Shown piece by piece: positions 43,795 to 49,651 of a DNA stretch of 49,651 bases. The DNA lies in NCBI RefSeq assembly GCF_002939885.1, contig NZ_MDED01000013.1:1-49651 (forward strand), read 5' to 3'. A program made the translations under genes and the position numbers. Origin of the DNA: Xanthomonas cucurbitae. Lineage in GTDB: Bacteria; Pseudomonadota; Gammaproteobacteria; Xanthomonadales; Xanthomonadaceae. The stretch's first letter is position 1. Each line of letters opens with the position of its first letter. The notes under the pieces were generated by a model, which did not search any database, was not told the DNA's origin, and worked only from the letters and a program-made list of their open reading frames with translations.

Positions 43795-45171
43795 TCAGAG
43801 CTTGCTGACCCGGAACCGTCGGCCCTTGATCTTGCCTGCATGCAGGTGCGCCAGCGCCTTGCTCACCTGCGCGCGTGCGATGGCGACATAGGAGCGGGTG
43901 GGGTAGATGGCGATCTTGCCGATCGCCGCGCCTGACAACCCGGCTTCACCAGTGAGCGCGCCCAGGATGTCGCCGGCACGCAGCTTGTCGGTCTTGCCGC
44001 CGTCGATGCGCAAGGTGGTCATCGCCGCCTGCGGCAACTGCGCCGGGCGGGCGGTGGCCAGTGGCGCGCGCGACCACTTCAGCGGCTGGCCCTGTTCGGC
44101 CTCCAATGCCTGCGCACGCGCGGTTTCACGCGGTGCCACCAGACTCAGCGCCAGGCCATGCTTGCCGGCGCGCGCGGTGCGGCCGATGCGGTGGCGATAG
44201 GTCTCGGTGTCGGTGGGCAGCTCGTAATTGACCACGGCCGCAAGGTCCTCCACGTCCAGCCCGCGCGCGGCCACGTCGCTGGCCACCAGCACGTTGCAGC
44301 TGCGGTTGACGAAACGCACCAGCACCTCGTCGCGGTCGCGCTGTTCCATGTCGCCGTGCAGGGCCAGCGCGGAGAAGCCGAATTCCTGCAGCGAGCCGGC
44401 CACCTCGTCTACTTCCTTGCGGGTATTGCAGAACACCACGCTGGATTCGGGATTGAAGCGCAGCAGCAGGCCGGCCACGGCTTTCTGTCGATAAGTGGGA
44501 TCGACCTCGAAGAATTGCTGGTCGATTTCCGGTGCGTTGTCGGCGCCTTCGACGGTGATCTCGATCGGGTCCTTGAGGATCTCGCGCGCCAGCATGCGGA
44601 TGCTGTCGGGGAACGTGGCCGAGAACAGCAGGCTCTGGCGGTGCTTGTCGCAGCGGCTGGCGATCTCGCGGATGGGTTCTTCAAAGCCCATGTCGAGCAT
44701 GCGGTCGGCCTCGTCCAGCACCAGCGTGCGCACGCCGCCCAGGTGCAGGGCGCGCTTGCGGGCCAGCTCCTGGATGCGGCCGGGCGTGCCTACCACTACC
44801 TGCGGGTCGTGCGCTTCCAGCGAGGCAAGCTGTGGACCGAGCGGCATGCCGCCGGTCAGCACCACCAGCTTCATGTTGGGAATGCCGGTGGCCAGCTTGC
44901 GCAACTGCTTGCCGACCTGGTCGGCCAGTTCGCGGGTAGGGCACAGCACCAGCGCCTGCGCGCGGGTCAGCGCCGGGTCGAGCTTCTGCAGCAGGCCCAG
45001 TCCGAAGGCGGCGGTCTTGCCGCTGCCGGTGGGCGCCTGGGCGATGACATCCAGCCCCTGCAGGATCGGCGGCAGGCTCTGCGCCTGGATGGGAGTGAGG
45101 ACGGTGTAGCCAAGGGCGTCGATGCCGGGGGCCAGGGCCGGCGACAGCGGCAGCGCGGAGAATTCGTTCAT
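43795..45171 (-). CDS. dbpA: DEAD-box ATP-dependent RNA helicase DbpA
   Basis: 458 residues. Helicase motifs: Q-motif GYTVLTPIQAQSLP, Walker A QAPTGSGKTAA, PTRELADQ, DEAD in LVLDEADRMLDM, SATFP, and motif VI HRIGRTARAG. The C-terminal DbpA RNA-binding domain (TLRIDGGKTDKLRAGDILGA, IGKIAIYPTRSYVAI) recognises hairpin 92 of 23S rRNA for 50S assembly. ATG 45171 is preceded by TAAAAT at five bases and no ribosome site. Divergent from uup, with 109 bases between. Confidence 0.93.
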   Translation of the reverse strand: MNEFSALPLSPALAPGIDALGYTVLTPIQAQSLPPILQGLDVIAQAPTGSGKTAAFGLGLLQKLDPALTRAQALVLCPTRELADQVGKQLRKLATGIPNMKLVVLTGGMPLGPQLASLEAHDPQVVVGTPGRIQELARKRALHLGGVRTLVLDEADRMLDMGFEEPIREIASRCDKHRQSLLFSATFPDSIRMLAREILKDPIEITVEGADNAPEIDQQFFEVDPTYRQKAVAGLLLRFNPESSVVFCNTRKEVDEVAGSLQEFGFSALALHGDMEQRDRDEVLVRFVNRSCNVLVASDVAARGLDVEDLAAVVNYELPTDTETYRHRIGRTARAGKHGLALSLVAPRETARAQALEAEQGQPLKWSRAPLATARPAQLPQAAMTTLRIDGGKTDKLRAGDILGALTGEAGLSGAAIGKIAIYPTRSYVAIARAQVSKALAHLHAGKIKGRRFRVSKL

Positions 45172-45176
45172 GGCGC

Positions 45177-45182
45177 ATTTTA
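45177..45182 (-). promoter_or_regulatory. -10 box of dbpA (leaderless configuration)
   Basis: TAAAAT on the minus strand ends five bases before the dbpA ATG; the upstream promoter half would lie inside the GGGAATC repeat. Confidence 0.5.
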
Positions 45183-45183
45183 G

Positions 45184-45268
45184 CGGGAATCGGGAGTAGG
45201 GAATCGGGAATCGGGAATCGCAACGGCGCGGGCGTTTTCCATTCCCGATTCACCATTCCCGATTCCCG
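45184..45268. repeat. GGGAATC repeat arms forming a hairpin between dbpA and uup
   Basis: The left arm (45184-45220) has five GGGAATC/GGGAGTA-type units. The right arm (45241-45268) has complementary ATTCCCG and GATTCCCG units, with a GC-rich 20-base spacer. Same type as 41387-41470. Confidence 0.85.
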
Positions 45269-45274
45269 TACAAT
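45269..45274 (+). promoter_or_regulatory. -10 box of uup (leaderless configuration)
   Basis: TACAAT ends six bases before the uup ATG, directly after the right arm of the repeat. Confidence 0.5.
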
Positions 45275-45280
45275 TGCGCC

Positions 45281-47173
45281 ATGCCTTTAATCACTCTGCA
45301 ACGCGTCGACTACAGCGTCGGCGGCCCGTTGTTGCTGGAAAAAACCGACCTCACGATCGAGCCGGGCGAGCGTATCGCCCTGATTGGCCGTAACGGTGCC
45401 GGCAAATCGACCTTGATGAAATTGATCGCCGGCGAGCTCAGGCCCGATGACGGCGAGGTGCGCGTGCAGCAGGGTGTGCGTATCGCGCGGCTGGAGCAGG
45501 AGGTGCCGCAGGGCACCGGCGGCAGCGTGTTCGACGTGGTGGCCGATGGCCTGGGCGAGTTGGGCCACTGGTTGGCCGAGTTCCACCAGCTCAGCCATGC
45601 CGAGGTGTTCGACGCCGAGGCGTTCGGTAAGGTGCAGGCCAAGATCGACGCGGCCGAAGGCTGGGCGCTGGACCAGCGCGTCAGCGAGACGCTGACCAAG
45701 CTGGAACTGGACGGCGATGCCCAGTTCGCGCGGCTGTCCGGCGGCATGAAGCGGCGCGTGCTGCTGGCGCGCTCGCTGGTGTCCTCACCGGACGTGCTGC
45801 TGCTGGACGAGCCGACCAACCACCTGGACATCGAAGCCATCGACTGGCTGGAGACCTTCCTGAAGGGCTGGAACGGCAGCGTGCTGTTCGTCACCCATGA
45901 CCGCCGCTTCCTGCGTGCGCTGGCCACCCGCATCGTCGAGATCGATCGTGGCCAGGTCACCAGCTGGCCGGGCGACTGGGCCAATTACGAGCGCCGCCGC
46001 GAAGAGCGGCTCAATGCGCAGGCGCAGGAGAATGCGCGCTTCGACAAATTGCTGGCGCAGGAAGAAGTCTGGATCCGTCAGGGCATCAAGGCGCGGCGCA
46101 CCCGCGACGAAGGCCGCGTGCGGCGCCTGGAATCGATGCGCAACGAGCGCGTGCAGCGGCGCGAGCTCACCGGCAATGTGCGCATGGAAGTCTCGCAGGG
46201 CGAGTCGTCCGGCAAGAAGGTGATCGAGGCCAAGGAGGTCGGCTTCGCGTTCGGTGCGCGCACGATGGTCAAGGATTTTTCCACCATCATCCAGCGCGGC
46301 GACCGCATCGGCCTGATCGGCCCGAACGGCAGCGGCAAGACCACCTTGCTCAAGCTGTTGCTGGGCGACTTGCAGCCGCAGCAGGGCGAGATCCGCATCG
46401 GCACCAATCTGCAGATTGCCTACTTCGATCAATACCGCTCGACCCTGCGTGAAGACTGGAGCGCGATCGAGAACGTGGCCGAGGGCCGCGATTTCCTGGA
46501 GATCAATGGCAAGCGCAAACATGTGCATGCGTATCTGCAGGATTTTTTGTTCACCCCCGAGCGTGCCCGCGCGCCAATCACCCGGCTGTCCGGCGGCGAA
46601 CGCAACCGGCTGCTGCTGGCACGGCTGTTCGCGCAGCCGTCCAATCTCCTGGTGATGGACGAACCGACCAACGATCTGGACGTGGAAACCCTGGAATTGC
46701 TGGAAGAATTGCTGGGGGAATACAGCGGCACGCTGCTGCTGGTCAGCCATGACCGCGACTTCCTCGACAACGTGGTGACTTCCACGCTGGTGATGGAAGG
46801 CGATGGCCTGATCGGCGATTACGTTGGCGGCTACAGCGATTCGCTGCGCCAGCGGCGCAGCCCGGCGACCAGCGCGATGGCGGTGGCCAAGGCCTCGGCC
46901 ACTGCGGTGGCGACTGCGCCGGCGGCCACTGCGGCGCCAGTGGAGGCTGCGCCCAAGCGCAAGTTGAGCTACAAGGATGCGCGCGAGCTGGAGCAGTTGC
47001 CTGGCCTGATCGAGACGCTGGAGCAGCAGGTGGCTGCACTGACCGAGGCGATGAACGACCCGGGCTTCTACCAGCGCGACACTGCGGCCATGGCCGCGCA
47101 CACTGCTGCACTGGGCGATGCGCAGGCGCAGCTGGATGCGGCCTACGCGCGCTGGAGCGAGCTGGATCGTTGA
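45281..47173 (+). CDS. uup: ABC-F family ATPase Uup
   Basis: 630 residues, soluble, with two ABC domains in tandem. Domain 1 has GRNGAGKST, LSGGMKRRV and LLLDEPTNHLD; domain 2 has GPNGSGKTT, LSGGERNRL and VMDEPTNDLD. The interdomain linker is basic (RREERLNAQAQENARFDK, ARRTRDEGRVRRLE). After an Ala-rich hinge a C-terminal coiled coil (ELEQLPGLIETLEQQVAALT) matches Uup, which binds DNA and acts in ribosome or transposon-excision-related processes. ATG 45281 has no ribosome site. Confidence 0.92.
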   Translation: MPLITLQRVDYSVGGPLLLEKTDLTIEPGERIALIGRNGAGKSTLMKLIAGELRPDDGEVRVQQGVRIARLEQEVPQGTGGSVFDVVADGLGELGHWLAEFHQLSHAEVFDAEAFGKVQAKIDAAEGWALDQRVSETLTKLELDGDAQFARLSGGMKRRVLLARSLVSSPDVLLLDEPTNHLDIEAIDWLETFLKGWNGSVLFVTHDRRFLRALATRIVEIDRGQVTSWPGDWANYERRREERLNAQAQENARFDKLLAQEEVWIRQGIKARRTRDEGRVRRLESMRNERVQRRELTGNVRMEVSQGESSGKKVIEAKEVGFAFGARTMVKDFSTIIQRGDRIGLIGPNGSGKTTLLKLLLGDLQPQQGEIRIGTNLQIAYFDQYRSTLREDWSAIENVAEGRDFLEINGKRKHVHAYLQDFLFTPERARAPITRLSGGERNRLLLARLFAQPSNLLVMDEPTNDLDVETLELLEELLGEYSGTLLLVSHDRDFLDNVVTSTLVMEGDGLIGDYVGGYSDSLRQRRSPATSAMAVAKASATAVATAPAATAAPVEAAPKRKLSYKDARELEQLPGLIETLEQQVAALTEAMNDPGFYQRDTAAMAAHTAALGDAQAQLDAAYARWSELDR

Positions 47174-47312
47174 TGCGCAGGCCGGCGTGCCACGGTGCAT
47201 TGGCCGTCCCTGTTCAACCCGCCGCCGCAGCTGCGCATGCGGTGCGCGGCGGGCGGGTGCGGCTCCGCATTGCGTACTTGCACGTCGGTATGACGGTTTC
47301 GATCCGTTCCGA

Positions 47313-47738
47313 TCAACTGCAGGCGCCCGCGGGTGCCACGAACGCTGCAAATGTTCGCCCACGCGCGGCCCAGCTGGTGGCAGCCTCGTCGAGGATGTCC
47401 AGCAAGGTATCGCGATCGCCAGGCACGGCCTTCGCCAGTGCATCGGCACCATCGATCAACAGCGCATAGCCGCGCGGGGCGGCTAGCCAGCTCAGGTCGC
47501 GCAGGCCATCGCTGAGGGCGTCCCAGTTGCGGCCGAATCCGGCCGGAAAATCCAGTTGGGTGGCCAGCCGCATCAGCAGCATGCGTTTGTCGTTGCAGGT
47601 GGCCAGGTCCACGCGCAGGATGCGCAGGCCGGCATCGCGGGCCAGCGCTGCCATGGTGTCCAGGTCGTCGGTGTCGGCCTGGTAGACGCCCGACTGCTGC
47701 GGATCGGATAGGTCCAGGGCAAAGTCGCCCGCGCTCAT
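47313..47738 (-). CDS. Barstar-family ribonuclease inhibitor
   Basis: 141 residues. The barstar core is ILRVDLATCNDKRMLLMRLA followed by the binding helix FGRNWDALSDGLRDLSW. Asp73 and Asp77 correspond to Asp35 and Asp39 of barstar, which plug the barnase active site. ATG 47738 overlaps the stop of the RNase gene by four bases (ATGA), so enzyme and inhibitor are translated from one message, inhibitor second. It should be cytosolic and protect the cell until the RNase is exported. Confidence 0.9.
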   Translation of the reverse strand: MSAGDFALDLSDPQQSGVYQADTDDLDTMAALARDAGLRILRVDLATCNDKRMLLMRLATQLDFPAGFGRNWDALSDGLRDLSWLAAPRGYALLIDGADALAKAVPGDRDTLLDILDEAATSWAARGRTFAAFVAPAGACS

Positions 47739-48175
47739 GGCGCCTGCTCCGGGGTTGGCCCGGGGAACGGCCTGAAGCTTTGGTAATGGTCGTCGCTGTA
47801 GTACCAGGTCTGCGGTGGGGTGCCGCCGGTGACGATGCGGCGCGCGCCGCGATCTGCGCTGCCCGGCGTGTCCACCGTGTATTCGCGGTAGTGGCCACGC
47901 GGGCGCTCGGGCAGGCGATGTTCGCGATTGCCGAACACGCTGCCGTCCTGCGGATACGGGAACGGCCCGCCGCGCTGGATCAGCACGATGGTGGCCATCG
48001 CTTCGATCGGCAGAAAGGCAGGCAGGCGCGGCACCTGCCGTGCGGCCACTGGCGCGGCGATCGGTGCATTGAGTGAGGGCGCAAACTGCGGCTTGGGTGC
48101 CTGCAGCGCACGCATGCCCCACAGGCCGGCCACGAGCACCACAATGGCGACGATCAGTAAAGCGGGCTTGCGCAT
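47735..48175 (-). CDS. Exported barnase-type guanyl-specific ribonuclease
   Basis: 146 residues. An N-terminal hydrophobic segment (ALLIVAIVVLVAGLWGM) acts as signal or membrane anchor, then a Pro/Ala spacer. The ribonuclease N domain has LPAFLPIEA, LIQRGGPFPYPQDGSVFGNRE, and the catalytic set Glu98 (GHYREYTV), Arg109 and Arg113 (DRGARRIV) and His130 (SDDHYQSF), matching barnase Glu73, Arg83, Arg87 and His102. GGAG lies seven bases before ATG 48175. The barstar gene overlaps its stop. Likely a periplasmic or secreted RNase; release as a toxin toward competitors is possible but not shown. Confidence 0.9.
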   Translation of the reverse strand: MRKPALLIVAIVVLVAGLWGMRALQAPKPQFAPSLNAPIAAPVAARQVPRLPAFLPIEAMATIVLIQRGGPFPYPQDGSVFGNREHRLPERPRGHYREYTVDTPGSADRGARRIVTGGTPPQTWYYSDDHYQSFRPFPGPTPEQAP

Positions 48176-48433
48176 GAAGACGCTCCATAGGCGAAGTGTG
48201 TGCGACCCCTTCAGTATGACGTCGCGCGACTGTGCCCACTTTGAATGCACCACCGCGCCGGTCCGGTTCACGCGCAAGTAACCGGGGCATGGTGCAAGGT
48301 GTGCAGCCAAGACGGCGCGGCAGGCGATGGGATGCAGTTTCCTTGCCTGTACCCTTGGTAAGCGCCGCTGCCGTCCTTACCATCTACCCCGCAACGCCCG
48401 GTCTTCGCCGGGCGGCAAGTCTAGGAGACCCTC

Positions 48434-49045
48434 ATGGCTTACACCCTTCCGCAATTGCCTTACGCGTACGACGCGCTGGAACCGAACATCGATGCGCAGA
48501 CGATGGAAATCCATCACAGCAAGCATCACCAGACCTATATCAACAACGTCAACGCGGCGCTGGAAGGGACCGAGTACGCGGACCTGCCGATCGACGAGCT
48601 GGTGTCCAAGCTGAAGAGCCTGCCGGACAACCTGCAAGGCCCGGTGCGCAACAACGGTGGTGGCCACGCCAACCATTCGCTGTTCTGGACCGTGCTGGCG
48701 CCCAACGGCGGCGGCGAGCCCAAGGGCGAGGTCGCCAAGGCGATCGACAAGGACCTGGGCGGTTTCGAGAAGTTCAAGGAAGCCTTCACCAAGGCTGCCG
48801 TCAGCCGCTTCGGCTCCGGCTGGGCGTGGCTGAGCGTGACTCCTGACAAAAAGCTGGTGGTGGAAAGCACTGCCAACCAAGACAGCCCTTTGTTCGAAGG
48901 CAATACCCCGATCCTGGGTCTGGACGTCTGGGAACACGCTTACTACCTGAAGTATCAGAACCGCCGCCCGGAATACATCGGCGCGTTCTACAACGCGGTC
49001 AACTGGGACGAAGTCGAGCGCCGCTACCACGCTGCCATCGGCTGA
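48434..49045 (+). CDS. sodA: Superoxide dismutase, Mn/Fe family (Mn-type signature)
   Basis: 203 residues. Metal ligands: His in [13 protein letters not shown], His in [10 protein letters not shown], and Asp/His in [19 protein letters not shown]. The GGGHANH and STANQDSPL positions (Gly77/Gln146 type) favour manganese. AGGAGA lies five bases before ATG 48434. The stop codon coincides with the first base pairs of the 171-bp repeat unit that follows, and the first unit provides a strong terminator hairpin. Confidence 0.95.
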   Translation: MAYTLPQLPYAYDALEPNIDAQTMEIHHSKHHQTYINNVNAALEGTEYADLPIDELVSKLKSLPDNLQGPVRNNGGGHANHSLFWTVLAPNGGGEPKGEVAKAIDKDLGGFEKFKEAFTKAAVSRFGSGWAWLSVTPDKKLVVESTANQDSPLFEGNTPILGLDVWEHAYYLKYQNRRPEYIGAFYNAVNWDEVERRYHAAIG

Positions 49046-49651
49046 CGTCTACGCTGATGCGGTAACGCGCAAGGCCGGGAGCGATCCCGGCCTTGCGCGT
49101 TTGATGCGAGCGATCGTGCAGGAGCGGACCTGGCCGCGAGGGCTTTCCCGGGAGAGCTTCGTCGCGCTCGGGCGCGCTCCTACCAATACCTGCGGCGCCG
49201 ATCAGAACTTGGTCGACGTCTACGCTGATGCGGTAACGCACAAGGCCGGGAGCGATCTCGGCCTTGTGCGTTTGATGGGAGCGATCGTGCAGGAGCGGAC
49301 CTGGCCGCGAGGGCTTTCCCGGGAGAGTTCCGTCGCGCTCGGGGGCGCTCCTACCAATACCTGCGGCGCCGATCAGAACTTGGTTGACGTCTACGCTGAT
49401 GCGGTAACGCACAAGGCCGGGAGCGATCCCGGCCTTGTGCGTTTGATGGGAGCGATCGTGCAGGAGCTGACCTGGCCGCGAGGGCTTTCCCGGGAGAGCT
49501 TCGTCGCGCTCGGGCGCGCTTCTACCGATTCCTGCGGCGCCGATCAGAACTTGGTTGACGTCTACGCTGATGCGGTAACGCACAAGGCCGGGAGCGATCC
49601 CGGCCTTGCGCGTTTGATGCGAGCGATCGTGCAGGAGCGGACCTGGCCGCG
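49044..49651. repeat. 171-bp tandem repeat array, at least 3.5 copies
   Basis: Units start at 49044, 49215, 49386 and 49557 (GACGTCTACGCTGATGCGG), each exactly 171 bp; the fourth runs off the window. Each unit holds a hairpin around a GCGA loop (17-bp stem, perfect in copies 1 and 3), then a pair of oppositely oriented GGAGCG-type sequences (GGAGCGGACCTGGCCGCGAG and its partner ending CGCTCCTACC), REP/BIME-like. Differences between copies are few. Confidence 0.95.
49064..49101 (+). terminator. Terminator hairpin of sodA (first repeat unit)
   Basis: A perfect 17-bp stem (49064-49080 with 49085-49101) around GCGA, starting 19 bases after the sodA stop, followed by a short TTT. Confidence 0.7.

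Noticed and set aside
1..49651. CRISPR array
   Set aside because: The only regular repeats are direct tandems without unique spacers (40 bp and 171 bp) and heptamer hairpins; no repeat-spacer pattern exists.

Overview
The window looks like a Xanthomonas chromosome (X. citri/axonopodis/euvesicatoria type). It is GC-rich, and its genes include a FimX-type degenerate GGDEF-EAL protein of 689 residues, a PHA regulator with an acetoacetyl-CoA reductase, an S53 xanthomonalisin-like protease, a VirJ-family protein, H-NS of the Xanthomonas type and an effector of the bacteria-killing type IV secretion system. Intergenic DNA carries GGGAATC-type and GGAGCG-type repeats of the kind I associate with Xanthomonadaceae. 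The species call is inference from gene content, not from an alignment.

Layout. 1-3.83 kb (minus): an interbacterial toxin module, with two Imm11-type immunity genes (the upstream one has an early in-frame stop) followed by a large effector that starts with an AHH-type nuclease signature and runs off the left edge. 4.0-9.74 kb (minus): an MHS-type MFS permease, then a tightly overlapping chain DUF4190 - methyltransferase - pyrD - murB - EamA permease. 10.1-11.6 kb (minus): an ALDH7-type aldehyde dehydrogenase. 11.75-15.53 kb: an AT-richer accessory-looking stretch bounded by tRNA-Arg(CCT) and tRNA-Ala(CGC). It holds an XRE regulator, a YecR-like lipoprotein, a small membrane protein, a perfect 40-bp tandem duplication and a secreted S53 peptidase. 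15.6-17.4 kb (minus): H-NS and RNase D.

17.5-31.1 kb is mainly housekeeping. It holds a lipoprotein with an FGE-like domain that lacks the FGE cysteines, VirJ, xseA, queG, and then a plus-strand series nnr - tsaE - amidase - mutL - DUF1684 - GumN/TraB. 31.1-33.6 kb (minus): phaR, phbB (with palindromic candidate PhaR sites between them) and gluQ. Then htpX (+), fimX, a HI0933-type flavoprotein and yaeQ (-), cspA and a GST (+), an esterase lipoprotein (-), selO and apt (+), dbpA (-) and uup (+) as a divergent pair around a GGGAATC hairpin, a secreted barnase-type RNase overlapping its barstar inhibitor (-), and sodA (+). The right edge is a 171-bp tandem repeat starting at the sodA stop codon and still running at the end of the window.

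Points of most interest are the AHH-effector/Imm11 module with one damaged immunity copy; the 171-bp repeat, whose 17-bp hairpin shows a compensatory base-pair change between copies; the secreted barnase/barstar pair; and a recurring signature in which a good -10 box sits 5-7 bp before a start codon without Shine-Dalgarno (xseA, queG, nnr, dbpA, uup, probably selO), which predicts leaderless mRNAs. All function calls come from reading motifs by eye; no database search was run.
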